In this document: piece by piece, positions 1 to 11,580 of the stretch
Layout of the letters: every line of letters starts with the position of its first letter
Position numbering within the stretch: the stretch's first letter is position 1
Origin: Brachionus plicatilis
Taxonomy: Eukaryota > Rotifera > Eurotatoria > Ploima > Brachionidae
Length of the DNA stretch: 64,000 bases
NCBI GenBank assembly: GCA_010279815.1
Contig: QEOQ01000122.1
Coordinates: 1,191,264-1,255,263, forward strand
Direction of reading: 5' to 3'
Made by a program: the position numbers and the translations under genes
Notes under the pieces: generated by a model
The model's database searches: none
Told to the model about the DNA's origin: nothing
What the model saw: the letters and a program-made list of their open reading frames with translations, nothing else

Positions 1-160
1 TGACTTGCACCAAATTTTTTATCAATATCTGATTCATTTGGACCAGTTGAAAGAATTTTTTCAAAATCTGGTTACATTAACAGACCATATAGGTCACGAT
101 TAACAGCCAGGAATTTGCAAGCAACTACTTTATTGGTTTCAAATATGGATTTATTAAATC
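1..160 (-). pseudogene. coding-like fragment at the left edge, one in-frame stop
   Basis: On the minus strand one frame reads as ordinary protein sequence (stretches such as VVACKFLAVNRDLYGLLM, then a TAA, then PDFEKILSTGPNESDIDKKFG) and runs off the window edge. Amino-acid composition is unlike the Lys/Asn/Phe/Ile noise of the surrounding spacer. I do not recognise the family. It does not look like the channel gene to its right. It may be a transposon relic or a broken exon. Confidence 0.3.
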
Positions 161-366
161 ATTGACTTGACTTAAAAAAAAAAATAAATTTAAGTCAATG
201 ACTTTTACTGTTGAATTTTTACCATTTTTCACCTTTTTTTACTAAATTTCCCGAAATTTTCGTCAAAAAATTCAAATGAATTTTATTTGTTTTTAATTTT
301 TCAAAAATTCGAAAAAAAAAAAATTGTTTTTTTTGGAGAAATTTAAAATTTTTTTTTTTACTGTAT

Positions 367-427
367 TTTACAATAATTATCGTTAATTTACAATAATTAT
401 CGGTAATTTACGATAATTATCGATATT
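367..427. repeat. short tandem repeat, about 20-bp unit, three copies
   Basis: The unit TTACAATAATTATCGTTAAT recurs about three times with small changes. It is followed to about 545 by related ATTTACCATAATTTACG-like sequence in both orientations. The unit contains the self-complementary core ATAATTAT, so it may fold. No gene is visible here. Confidence 0.55.
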
Positions 428-650
428 ATACGAAAAATACCCTTTTTTAGATTACCAAATTTTACGGTAAATGTGGTAAAATATCGTGAATTTACCATAA
501 TTTACGTAAAATATGGTGAATTCAAGGTATCGTAGCAGCACTGTATTTAAATTTACAATTAAGCACTCTGAATATCGAATGCTTAAAAAAAGATTAGGAA
601 CATAAATTTTAAATTTTCGTACTTTTTTTGTTCAGGTCTAAAACTCGTTC

Positions 651-706
651 TGAAAAATGCATCAGCTAATTCAAACTTTGTGTTATTCAGATTAAATTGC
701 ACGGTC
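651..706 (-). pseudogene. degraded copy of a GluCl exon segment
   Basis: The stretch shares TTCTGAAAAATGCATC and CAAACTTTGT with 953-1005 in the real channel exon. In the matching minus frame it gives ADAFFRTSF where the intact exon gives PDAFFRNSK. The copy is flanked by noise and keeps only part of the exon, so it is a decayed partial duplication and probably not an alternative exon. Confidence 0.5.
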
Positions 707-863
707 TTTGCACAGATACATATTGCAAAACGATTTTTGGACCCAAACAAAAAAATTTTCCAAAATTTTAGATTTTTCTTCAAAATTGACAAAAGCTTTA
801 ATTTTATGTTTTAAAATTTCAACAAAATTGACTTAAAAATTTATTTGAAAAAAACAAACAAAC

Positions 864-1512
864 CTTTGAGAAAACAAAACGCGTCCTTCAGGAAAAATTC
901 TAATAAGCCGATTAGGTACAGTTATTTTGTGAGATTTGGAATCTTTAGAATTTCTGAAAAATGCATCTGGAGTCCAAACTTTGTTAACGAGATCATAGTG
1001 TAGAGTAATATCTTCGACGTGCTTCCATGACGAATTCGAATAAGTCAACCTTGGATCATACCATTCTTGGCGAAAAAAACAATCAACTGTATATTCCTTT
1101 AAGCCAAAATTCAACTGGTATTATTTAAAAAAAAAATGTAGAAAATTTTCTTTTACCATGTTGACTTCGCTGATGCTACTTATAGTATTTATGTGCATAT
1201 TCATCAACACTACAACTGGCTTGCTTTCTGAAGCTTAAAAATTTTAATTTAGTGATAAGAGATAATTTTTCAGGTTTATTTACCTTTGCTGTCCGTGTAA
1301 AATGGTCTAATCCGCCTGTCATACACAGACTCATGTAACAACCGGTCCAGAAACTGTTCCATTGTTTTCTCACTGCCGACCAATTGACTAACAACAGGCA
1401 ACACATTTAAATTAAGAATCAGCACACATAACGCATAAAGCACATTATCCATAAGTGTAAACTTTAAGCATTTATCTGTCTTCCTATCCGGGAACCTACT
1501 AGTCCTTTCCAT
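864..1512 (-). CDS. glutamate-gated chloride channel-like subunit, 5' exons only
   Basis: This is the N-terminal part of a Cys-loop ligand-gated anion channel. Exon 1 (1284-1512) has two possible starts, ATG 1512 or ATG 1452. The second gives a clean signal peptide (MDNVLYALCVLILNLNV). It ends in DRRIRPFYTDSK, the family's first conserved block. Exon 2 (1157-1227) encodes KPVVVLMNMHINTISSISEV, beta-strand 1 of the ligand-binding domain. Exon 3 (864-1114) has EYTVDCFFRQEW, VWTPDAFFRN and PNRLIRIFPEGRVLFSQR, typical of GluCl/GlyR-like subunits. Splice sites are GT-AG and phases match (1, 0, 2). No Cys-loop or membrane exons appear between 863 and 1, so the gene either continues off the window after a long intron or is truncated. 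Assignment to GluCl rather than another anion channel is by similarity from memory. Confidence 0.75.
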
Positions 1513-1789
1513 CTTTTTTTTTAGCCAAATATACTCATTTTACATTATCTACTAAGGCAAAAATAAAAATAAAACTGGCAAATGCGCACTCGGAACGTAT
1601 CAACCGAATAAGTTGATTCATGATATTGAACAAATTTAAATTGCTGATTAAACAAAGTACTATTTAATGGAATAATTTGCATTGAATTAGTTTTCATTTC
1701 TTTAAATAAAAATTCATGGAAGAGTCTTTTATCAATGACACTTGTATTTACTTGGCTTAAAGATATTTTTTTCATTCGTAACTATTTGA

Positions 1790-4250
1790 ATATGAGTTTA
1801 TTTGCTAGTAAACAAGTGTCTAAGTATTGATTTGGCATAGAGTTATTTAACATCTACAGACTTATTCCAAAAATTTTTGGCAAATATTATTCCTAGTGAA
1901 ATATATTTTTGATTAGAGCAACTTAAGACGCAGCCAATGTTCCATCTGGTTTATGATGATTTACTCGTGGGTAATTAGTATTCTAATGTGACATCATCAA
2001 TCACAATTTTTCGCATTTTTTTTTTTTTGAATAAAATTTAATTTTGTTTAATAAAGTCAATATTTGAAAAAAAAATCAACTTTATTGAATATAAATTTAG
2101 CAATTTTAGGACAAATCGGGCTCAATATAATTTAATTTATTCTGTAAGAGAGAAAAATAATTAAATATTCCAAGCACTTGGTTGCTAATTAACCAAAGTT
2201 GTGAATTTTGTTTAAAAAAAATCTTCCTTTTTCAAGTGGGAAATTTGATTCTTATAAAAAAAAATCAATCTGAAACAAAAAACTCAATTATATCTTATAA
2301 GGTCGTTGTTGGATAAATCTGCTCAGCAGGCTCGCCGAACTAAACTAGTTTCAAGACAGGTGGAAACTTTTTAGAAGTATCTATGAATATGTTGACTAAA
2401 AATAGACTAGAAATGCTAACTATGGCCTAAATTGAGTAATTCGATAAAATTTTTGTGTGGGATTATTTATCCAAGACATTTAAAACTAGAATTCTATCAG
2501 TAATTTCATTATGTAATAATACACTATTATTCTCTTTAAATAATACTTTATTTTAAATGTTAGATATTGTTTCTTTACATTGTTCTTTTAATCTTATTAT
2601 CTGTGAACATAGAGCTTGTTCACCAAGAAATAGGAGCCATGATTACGAAAGCAATTTGGATGTGTTACTTAAGAGCAGTAGTAGATAGAAATTGATTGAA
2701 GATTTTTGGGCCCGTTTAATTCTGAACTTCCGTGCGTCGATTAAATTTATAAAAAATAATTAAAGTCTTATGCTTATTGTTTAATGCTCAAGTTGGTTCT
2801 AAGTGGTGTTCTCGATCTAATAAAATGCTAATCTTGCCTAAGATTTAAATTGCATGAAATGAGATTCTGAATTTTAATTGAGTTCTTATCTTTAATCAAA
2901 AACGAAGTCAATTCAATTTAACTATTTTATTAAATTTTTATTTTAATTAATAAATAACTGTCATTAAAATAATCAATTAATTTTTTTTTTTCAAATTAAT
3001 TAAACTAAATAGGAAATTTTTAATCGATTGCTGAAAAAGAATTATAAGATTTTTCAATTATTCTTTCATCGCTCAACAAAATCCAGGCATTATAGAACAA
3101 ATTAAGAAAATTTTAATATTTGTCTATTGAATTTCTTTTTAAATTATTTAACAATCACAGCTTTATTAAGTCATCAATGAGGGTAAATTTAGAATAAAAC
3201 CAAGTTTGTATAAAATAATATAAAAAAACCTTTTTTATACTAAACATTTTTTTTAATTAATGGGACCCAGAAAAAATTAATTAAAATTTTCCAGATAAGT
3301 GCTGAGAATTTAAAAATTTTCAAAATAACTTGGAAAGAAAATTTAGTTATTCTGATAGTGATAATTTTTTATATACTTCTGATTTTCCTCTCAATTTCCG
3401 CTGCTCAAAATAAAATATTATAAAAATGTATGCTGATTATTTTAAATATAAACGCATTAAGTATTTATAAACTAATTAGTTTTTATATGGTTCCTTGAAA
3501 TAAATCGCCAAAATCGGATAAAGAAAAAAAGCAATTTTGCTTTGATAGAAAAGTGTCTTATCAAGCCTGGCTTCGGATTAGAGAACCAAAAAGAATTTGG
3601 GATTTTGAATACTAAGATAAAGCAAATATCACTGATTGATAGAAATATTGTGATATATATCATTTTGGCACAATTAAGCGCCTTTAAACTTGCTCTGCCA
3701 TTTGGTTCTTTTAAGCCGAATTTGTTCAATTAGATAAGCTTTTTTTCTTGTTACCTAATTCAATGTTTGCCAAGAAAAACATGTCTAGCATTTTTTCCTA
3801 TAATAATTTTTTGTTATGAAAGAAATTTTAAACCATCATCTATTTTTATTAGATTTAAAATTACGTTAACTTAGCACAATAATTTAATTAACTAAGAAAG
3901 GCTTTACGAAACGCTGATTTCCTTTAATTTAGAGAAAAAAAAATAGCTATTGGGTTACATGTGTGGAATATGCTCTGGTGCTTATTTAATGCGCTCTGAA
4001 CCATTGCTCAAACACTTGTTAAATATTTGAAAAATACTTTCAATTTCCGAAAACAAGTCAACATTTTGTTCTTTTTAATCCAACCTTGGCAATACCTGAG
4101 CTTGAACAATTGAAAAAAGATTTTTATTTTAATTAAAAGACTAGATTTATTTTGCATAGAAAAAAAAAAAGTTTCAGTAATTAATCATATAAATAGGGTG
4201 GCGTAATAATTTATAGCTCTCGATAAATGAAGACATTTGCATGATAAAGA
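1790..4250. other. AT-rich intergenic spacer
   Basis: Low-complexity A/T sequence. Short open frames (for example 3542-3733 plus) are rich in Ile/Lys/Asn/Phe and have no recognisable domain. I see no convincing gene, RNA or element here. Confidence 0.5.
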
Positions 4251-4252
4251 AA

Positions 4253-4405
4253 ATGATCCAAGTTGAGATTATTATTTGTCCTAATAAAGCCAATAATTTA
4301 GAAAATAACCTCGAGTTAGATAAGAAATTGGAAGCCTTCAACAAGTCTATTTGGCGTAGTCAGATTATTTTCTTTTTTCTGATCTTGATATATTTATTTA
4401 TTTAA
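4253..4405 (+). CDS. possible 50-residue single-pass membrane microprotein
   Basis: ATG 4253 opens a 50-codon frame. Its first 35 residues are polar and charged (NKANNLENNLELDKKLEAFN). They are followed by a hydrophobic tail (IIFFFLILIYLFI), the layout of a tail-anchored protein. Composition is more protein-like than the spacer around it. It lies tail to tail with the gene ending at 4463. No family is recognised and no splice sites are needed. It could equally be chance or an exon of something larger. Confidence 0.25.
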   Translation: MIQVEIIICPNKANNLENNLELDKKLEAFNKSIWRSQIIFFFLILIYLFI

Positions 4406-4462
4406 TTATAGAAATACAAACTTAAATTAATGTGCTTTGTGCTGAACAAAAAAATTAAACAA

Positions 4463-4804
4463 TTACTTGTTGGGCTGATTCGGCTGCTGCTGGTTGCCTA
4501 TTGAATAAGCTTAATATAAAAATTAAAATATCTAGATTTTTTATTGCTGAATTTAAACTTTACCATTTGGACCTTTGTAAGCGCTATTTACAATATTTAC
4601 ATAGTCAATTGGTCTAGGCCGGTACACCTTGATCTCTTCTTCGTCATCATCATTGAAGTCTACCTGGCAATTCACAAATCCAAACATGAGAATTATGTAC
4701 ATAGAAATAGTGACACATTGCCAATTGAATGATCTTTGTTTGAAAAAATATTCGGCCAAATGTGACCACGGAATTTTGGACAGTCGATTCAAATAATTGT
4801 GCAT
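4463..4804 (-). CDS. small acidic secreted protein, two exons
   Basis: Exon 1 (4564-4804) and exon 2 (4463-4497) are joined by a 66-bp intron with donor G|GTAAAG and acceptor TAG, giving 91 residues. The product has a hydrophobic segment ending in MYIILMFGFVNC. Then come an acidic run (DFNDDDEEE), the block VYRPRPIDYVNIVNS and a Gln/Pro/Asn tail ending GNQQQPNQPNK. A signal peptide is likely, starting either from Met1 or from an internal Met. Without the intron the frame ends prematurely as GPNGKV. No dibasic sites or conserved cysteines are seen. The family is not recognised. A secreted peptide or matrix protein is possible, but that is inference. Confidence 0.5.
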
Positions 4805-4809
4805 GATGC

Positions 4810-6800
4810 TGGTAAAAACTTTTTTTTTTTAAAGCAAAAAACTTGAGCTTAATGCGTTCTTTAATTTTTTTCTACTTGAATTTGCCAAGACAAACTGATT
4901 TATTTAAAAAACTAATTCTGTTTATTTTCATTTTTCGATTACATCAGAAACAAATAAGATATTTATTGACAAGATATTTGTTTTTTTCTTTTTTCTAGTA
5001 CTGAATTTTCAGTAATTATATGTGTTTTTTTAAGAGATTTATATCTAAAAAAAGAAAATTGTTTTTAGTCAATAAATTATTAATGAAGACTGATTATTCC
5101 TCGCGGAACAGGTAAAATCGAAATTTGTCGAGTAATGCATTGAAGATTGAGTTAAATCACAGCCTTGCGTAATTTTAATTAAGTTGTACACAAGTTATTT
5201 CCCAGTCTAATACAAACTTTAAATCAAAAAAAAAAAAATAGAAAAACTATTCAATTTTTGATTACTGAACTATATGCCATTTTTTGTTTTGATGCCAGTT
5301 AAATTTTTTTATCAAACAAGCATGAAGCCTTATCAAAAGAGAACCTGTTTTATTTAATAATGAAAATATTGGCATTCAAAAACCCACGAGGTTAGTTTGA
5401 ATCAACATGTCTGTTTTTAATAAGTATTACTGTTATTTAAATCAAAGTATGCCAAAGAACCTGCAGAAAAATACTTAATTAAACAAGTTTTTTAATATAT
5501 TAAAGTGAACTCTGAAAATTCCATATAATTGCCAAATTGTTCAAGTCAAAGAATGACTTTTTGATCATCGGCATAACTATTTTTAATTCTAAACAAATCT
5601 ACTTAAACAATTTCCGGCTAAATGTTATTTTTTTTATGGATGAAAATTAAATTTAAAAATTGCTACAAAAAAATTAATAAAAATTAAAATTAAATAATAC
5701 CAAAAAAAAATCAATAAAATTTTATAGCTTAGTTTCGTGATTGCTGGTTGAATTGAATTATGTAAAAATGAGCTTAAGGGATGACTACCAAACTTCGTGT
5801 TTTTTCCAGCGGATTCTCATCGAATTCTGCATGATTTCGGTTCTAGTTGTTCGGTTAATGATTTTATCTTTAAATAAGAAGCTGAGATTTTAACTACTTA
5901 ATAGAATCATTAAATTTATTCCTTCCTGTCAAGCATACAAAATTCGAGCTTTTGAATTAATATTTCCTTAATGGGATATGTTGAAAAAATTAAGAAAAAA
6001 ATTGGCAAAATTGATTTTAGCAGATAATAGTGGCGCATTATTTTACTTTAAATTCCAAGTGACACTAATTGATAAGTCGAAGACTAAAAAACTCTCATTT
6101 AAATCAGCTTGGTGAATTCATGGTTCAACTTTAGTTCTTAACATTGGTTTTGGACAAATGCGAATTTTAAAAAAATCAGCTTTTAAACTAGCTTGTAAAG
6201 TATTTATTTTTTCGCTTACTAAGACACTAAGATGGCAATAAAGTGAATTTTATAGCAAAACTTTAAGGCAAAGCTCGCGACGAGATGTTTTTTCATCTTT
6301 TGATTGTAATGTCACGCAATTTATTTATGGCTCTATTTTGGATTAAACTTGTTTCCTTAGTAAATTTTTTTTTTTCATAAAATCGATCAAAATTTTATTA
6401 TAATTGCAGTAATAAATTATTGAAAATAAATTTGATTTATTTGAAAAAAAAAGTGGGGATTTGTGTCAAATTTTGGCAATGTCCGTTCACCTAATCTCTT
6501 AATCTCTGCTGCAGCAACAAAAAAAATCACTAAACTAAATCTTGTTTAATTTAATTGTTAAATTAATGATTTAATTTAAAGGCTCGACGGATTATTTTGG
6601 GAATATAAATAAATGATGATTAAAAACTGGCACCTTTAGCACCAAAATTTTCGGAATGAATTAAGCAAGTTGTTCAAACTAATTAAAGCTTTTTTCAGGC
6701 CTATTTAGTTTTGATGATGCAGCAAAAATTTTAGATAAATTAAGACTCTTAAAACTTCAAGAACAATTTAACGCTAAATTTATATTTAAGAATAACTTTT
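4810..6800. other. AT-rich intergenic spacer
   Basis: Mostly A/T-rich spacer. A 41-codon frame at 5768-5893 plus (begins MSLRDDYQTSCFFQRILIEF) has protein-like composition but no partner exons or family. I see nothing else supportable. Confidence 0.4.
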
Positions 6801-6808
6801 ATTAATAA

Positions 6809-7809
6809 TTATTTGTATATATCCCAAATGGCAATAAACCCATCACTTGAACCACTAGCCAAAGTGTTATCTTGGGAAAAATCAAGTGAATTAATAGCCT
6901 CTTTGTGGAAATCCAGAACCACTAGGAGTCTTAGCTTCTTTAGACTTAGTAGTCTGATTCTTGAGTCCCAGCAAGCACAAGAAACAATCAATGAATCACT
7001 TGGTCGGATTTTGACCGAGTTTACGCCTGGATTAGTAAATTGAATGGAAGCAGTTAACTCTAATTCCAAAAGACCACTCTTATTTCTTAGAGTAAATTGC
7101 TTTAACTCAGAGCCAGATGAGCCGGCAATTCCAATTTGCTTGCTTGGACAGAAATCGAATGACAACACTGGCTCACCATTAAACAAATTTATTTGAGCTT
7201 TTTCATTTAAACCATCAAATAAAGCTACCTCCCCATTTTCATATCCACATAAAATAAAATTTTTCTCAATCTGCTTCATACACATAATCATTCCTCTTTT
7301 ACTGTTCGGCACAGGTTTTATCTGATAGGAAATTTTAAGCTCATCTAAGCTTAAAACATCAACTACGCCCGGCTCAGATGATGGAATGAAAACAAGATTT
7401 TTATCATAGCTAAGCAAAAATTGGCAGAATGTGTAAGCTTCCTTTTGATATATGCCTAGATAAATTTTTGATTTAATTTTGCTTAAAAAGGAAGATTAAT
7501 TCAAATGAGCCTACACATAAAAGTCCAAGAGTTTTCATCTTGTTTGGTCCATTTGAATATTTGTCCATTGCGACTATGAGTTAGCAAAGTGTCCTGGTTG
7601 ATTTCTGCAATGCCGAGAACTGCTTCGGAGTTTGGATTAGCGGAAAAAATCGATCTTCTGTAGCTAAGACTGTAAATATTCAAATCACCATTTCTGTTTC
7701 CGCTGAAAAGCAATTGTTTATTGTATTTAGAGAATAAAATTGAATTGACTGGTTTTGAGTTCTGCAAAATAGATGAAGGATTGGGAGGAAGTCGAGAATT
7801 TGAGGACAT
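6809..7809 (-). CDS. GNB1L: WD40-repeat protein, GNB1L homologue
   Basis: Two exons, 7515-7809 and 6809-7455, are joined across a 59-bp intron (donor T|GTAGGC, acceptor CTAG) and give about 313 residues; human GNB1L is 327. The product is a single beta-propeller of WD40 repeats. Family blocks visible include NSKRGMIMCMK, GYENGEVALFD, NGEPVLSFDF, TNPGVNSVKIRPS, CWDSRIRLLS and the last blade LASGSSDGFIAIWDIYK. Known role of the family: GNB1L and yeast Asa1 act with the TTT/ASTRA complex in maturation of PIKK kinases. The ATG at 7809 precedes SSNSRLPPNPSSIL, matching the Pro-rich N-terminus of the family. Its start is 65 bp from the end of PET100, on the same strand. Confidence 0.85.
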
Positions 7810-7874
7810 AATTTTACAATAATTTATTAACTTTAAATGATTAAATTTTTTTATTTTATAAATAAATTTTTTCT

Positions 7875-8167
7875 TTATTTTTTGTTTTTGAGCGCTTCTA
7901 TTTGGGCGAGCAGTTTTTCTTCGTTTTCTTTTTCTCTAAGTTTTTTGAATTCGTCTAATTTTGCAACCTTAAAATTTGAATTTTAGAATATTTTAACTAA
8001 TTATGTATTGGACATACAGCATCGGGATCTTCGTTAGAAAAATAGTATCTCTTTTTTCGGATTAAGTAGTCTTTGAAGTACTCTGGTTTATTGAAAAGAT
8101 AAAAACATACAATGGGCAGAGCTACATAGCTAGTCATTCGGAATACTTCTAGTTTCCAACCTCCCAT
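7875..8167 (-). CDS. PET100: PET100-like cytochrome c oxidase assembly factor
   Basis: Exon 1 (8018-8167) and exon 2 (7875-7967) are joined in phase 0 across a 50-bp intron (GCT|GTATGT, TTAAG|GTT) to give 80 residues. The start MGGWKLEVFRM matches the conserved MGxKLExFRM of PET100, so ATG 8167 is preferred over the in-frame ATG at 8185. A hydrophobic segment (YVALPIVCFYLFN, about residues 14-26) is followed by a basic and then charged helical C-terminus (LDEFKKLREKENEEKL). Known role: inner-membrane factor for complex IV biogenesis in mitochondria. Size and layout agree with the human protein (73 residues). Confidence 0.85.
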
Positions 8168-8189
8168 TTTTTTTTCAAAATTCAAAGAA

Positions 8190-10070
8190 ACTTCAAAACA
8201 GAGTTAGAAATAGTGAATTTTTTGCAATATTTCAAAATTAATTTCAAATAAAATGTTCATAACAATGTTTCCCTTTTTTCTGTTCAAAGTTGATTGGAAA
8301 AAAAATAATTGTAAAATGTTTGATTATTTTTTATCAACAAAATTTAAAGCTATCCATAAATTTTTTGCAAGTATTTGTAAAAATAATTTTAAAATTTATA
8401 ATTTTAAGCATAAAAATTGTTCACTGATTTTTCTTTGTTATGAACTTAACTATGAAACATTTGAGTCATTAAGGTGTACTTTTATTTAAAAATCAAAGCA
8501 ATTTAATTTCTATTAATCAAAAAAAGATCTCACGAAATTTATTGATTTTAATTTTAAGCCAAAATCATGTTTTTTTTTTATTGACTCCAAAATTTGCTAA
8601 GTTATAATTAATGACGACTGTAAAATTAAAATGCGAATTATTTTGTATGATATAATAATCAAAATGAATTATTGATTCATTTTTTGCTTAAAAGTGTTTA
8701 TTTAAGAAAATAAGAAAAATAAAAACTTTGATAAAAATATTCAAAATAAATTTTAATTTTTAATGAATTTCGAAACAATTTCATTTTTATTATTTAATGT
8801 CTTTAATATCTGAAAATAGGAGATTTTGGCCCGTTCGAAAACATCAAAGAATAAATAATCACATTCTGGAACATTTTAAACCAGCTGGCGTTTTTTAAAA
8901 TTAATTTTATTCTGAAAGAATTTTAAGCAATTGGTAAGAAAAAAATGAAATATTGGCTCTCTTAATTAAATCAGAAATCTTGAAAAATCCATCTCAATTA
9001 GCCAAGATTTTTGAGACAAAAGAAAAAAATTTATTTTATTTATAATGTTTAGCTATTTTACAAAATTTGGAATTTTTAATAAAAATTAATAAAAATTTTG
9101 ATGATTTCTGAAAAATTTTGAATTGAAACAAACTAAAAAATAATTAGATAAAACTTAATTTTTTAATTTATTAAGTGAAAATTCTTCTGTCAGAAGACGC
9201 TGAATAAAACTAAAAATAATTTATTGCAGGTCAAATTAGTCGAATTTTACCTTTAGTGCCTACTGTAGATCTTCATCTGCCATTCTAAATTCTATTTTTC
9301 TCTATTCTAATTTGATTATCCATTAAACCTAAAAAATCTAGTTTTTTTTGACGTTCTACTTTAAAAAATGTTTACTCAACAATGTGAATTTGAGAATATA
9401 AATTAGAAAAGTCTTAAGCCATTTTTTTAAAAGCTAAAAAGTAGACCACGAAAGAAAAAACATTGGAAACATGGCAAAAAAAGCAATAAATTCAGAAGAA
9501 TGTTTTTTTTTTAATTGATTTTTGCTCGGTTCATTCACAGCAGGTCTTCATCGTCTCAGGAATTAATAAAAGCAGACTGTATACCACGTTTATTAATAAT
9601 GGTTAAGTTTTCAAATTGAACCCAGAGGGTAACACATTGGACCAAATTGCCCGGTACAAAATTCTTTCTCATTTAATTTTTCAACTAAATTAAATCTAAT
9701 CTCAAACTAAAATAAATTGACAAAAATTTTATATCAACAAAAAAAAAAATAAAACTCACAATCACGATAAAAATATTTATTTAAGAAAAAAAACCAATGA
9801 TAAAACCCTTAAAAAAAAACTTTAAAAAAATTTAAACATTAATAAATTTCGTAATAAGTACTAAAAGATAATTTCATAATAATTTAAATTTTTTTTGTTG
9901 TTCAATACCTTTAATACCTGATTTTCTTCCAAACAAAAAATTAAAAACAAAAATCTCATTTTTTCTTTGAATGGACAAACTTTATTTACAAATTTCTACA
10001 TTCTTGTTTTGGATGACATCAGGACTGTGGGTTTATTTACAAATCGATTTAAAAAAAAAAAAAAAACTTC
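8190..10070. other. AT-rich spacer between PET100 and RAB39
   Basis: Low-complexity sequence. The plus frame 8253-8489 has only Phe/Lys/Asn/Ile-rich content and is not credible. Nothing else is seen. The last hundred bases on the RAB39 side are its 3' untranslated region. Confidence 0.4.
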
Positions 10071-10079
10071 CTCTTCATT

Positions 10080-10820
10080 TTAACAACACCTTTTCTTTTC
10101 CTTTGATTCACTACTCGAGTCTGATTCATTAGAAGCATCCACGAGGCTAATGGACGGACCTTTCCGGCTCATTCCATTAGTAGCTGCTTTCATGTTGTAT
10201 CCATTCTTAATACCATCCCATCCTTCCTCTATTCGAAATTTTCCCTCTTCTAACTGCTCATAAACCCTGACTCCTAGCTCGGCGAACGCCTTCTCTACAT
10301 TATCTCCCGTTTTGCTCGAAGTCTCAATAAACAGTAAATTATGGTAGTCGGCAAACTGCTGCGCAGTCTCGGTTGGAACTTCGCGCAAATGCTCCTTGTC
10401 CTGCTTAGTTCCAACCAGCATGAACACAGCATTATTGGGCTCAATCTGCTTCTTGGCTTCATTCAACCAGTCAGACACATGCTCAAAGCTGTCAAAGTTT
10501 GTTATGTCATAGAGTAACAAAGCCCCAACCGAGTTGCGGTAGTACGACCTGGTTATTGATCTGAATCGCTCTTGGCCAGCTTTAAAAAACACATTTTCTC
10601 AGTTTACGGATAGATAATTTATTAGCAACAAACCTGTGTCCCATATCTGGAGCTTGACTCGTACGCCCGGTCGTATTTCGATAATACGGGCGTAGAAGTC
10701 AACACCAACTGTTGGATCAGAGTCATCGCAAAATTTGCCATCGCAAAAATAGCGCAGCAGTGAAGACTTGCCAACTGTGGAATCTCCAACAACAATCAAA
10801 CGAAATTGATAAGCATACAT
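10080..10820 (-). CDS. RAB39: Rab GTPase, RAB39 type
   Basis: Two exons, 10634-10820 and 10080-10579, are joined over a 54-bp intron that splits the WDTAGQE motif (ACA G|GT..AAAG|CT GGC). The product is 228 residues. G1 is GDSTVGKS, G3 WDTAGQE, G4 GTKQD in place of the common NKxD, and G5 ETSSK. The effector region SDPTVGVDFYARIIEI and the downstream EEGWDGIKNGY are diagnostic of RAB39, which also lacks Asn in G4. The C-terminus KKRCC is a double-cysteine geranylgeranylation site, so the protein is membrane-attached. Known family role: endolysosomal and Golgi traffic and autophagy. It is longer than vertebrate RAB39 because of a Ser/Asp-rich hypervariable tail. Confidence 0.9.
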
Positions 10821-11351
10821 AATTATGTAAACTTGGAAAAAATAACAAAAAAGCTCTAAATAAGAAGAGATAAGAAAAATGTTTTCTTTTTTTTTTTTTT
10901 TTGATTTGAGTTTGAGGATTTATTTGCTTAAAGCTTATCGAAATCACCTAAATTTTCATACAAGACTCTAAAGCACACTTTTAGAAATTAGATAATTTCA
11001 ATATTTAATCCGTGAGTTTATTTTTTCATTTATAAAAAAAAAACAATGCAAGAACTAAATTAAAATTTTATGTGCGCATAAACTTCTAATATTCGCAATT
11101 AAGATGAACCAAATTTGAATTGAAAAATATTTTAATAAAAAATGAAAATGTTACATGACTTTTGTTTGTTGGTATTTGTATTTGCAAAAAGAGTTTGAGT
11201 TGGGCGCTCTGTTGCAAACGAAACAAAATTAACAAGAATCTTTTTTTACATTAATACTTAGATGCGAAAAAATATATTTACAATTTTGTTTTTTTAAGAA
11301 AAATTCAAATAAGCAAAAATTTATAAAATTATTTTTCTCTTTTTTTTATTC

Positions 11352-11522
11352 ATGCTTGACATTAACTTTATTAAAAAAAAATTTGTATTTACACTCGACC
11401 ATGAACAAATAAACTGCGATCTTGAACAACACATCAGGTCAATATCTTCAAATTCCCAACAAAGATTTGTAATCCCTTTTGATCTCTTCCAGAAAGTAAA
11501 AGAAGAAATCAAACGCGTATAA
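11352..11522 (+). CDS. possible short coding fragment, 56 residues
   Basis: A plus-strand frame from ATG 11352 to TAA encodes 56 residues with protein-like composition (FTLDHEQINCDLEQHIRSIS, then FVIPFDLFQKVKEEIKRV). It stands out from the surrounding noise. The frame is open back to 11313 but no splice acceptor is clear. It may be a last exon, a small gene or a relic. The family is not recognised. Confidence 0.3.
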   Translation: MLDINFIKKKFVFTLDHEQINCDLEQHIRSISSNSQQRFVIPFDLFQKVKEEIKRV

Positions 11523-11580
11523 CATCAACCTAAATCAATTCCTTTTCTTTTTAAATTATCCAAAGAACTAAGAAAAAAAA

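Noticed and set aside
1545..1775. 76-codon minus frame upstream of the channel gene
   Set aside because: No link to the channel exons by splice sites; likely untranslated or spacer sequence.
3472..3733. Overlapping frames on both strands
   Set aside because: Both readings are equally unconvincing and no family or splice structure supports either.
8253..8489. 78-codon plus-strand frame
   Set aside because: Almost entirely Phe, Lys, Asn, Ile and Cys from A/T runs, with no domain or splice context.
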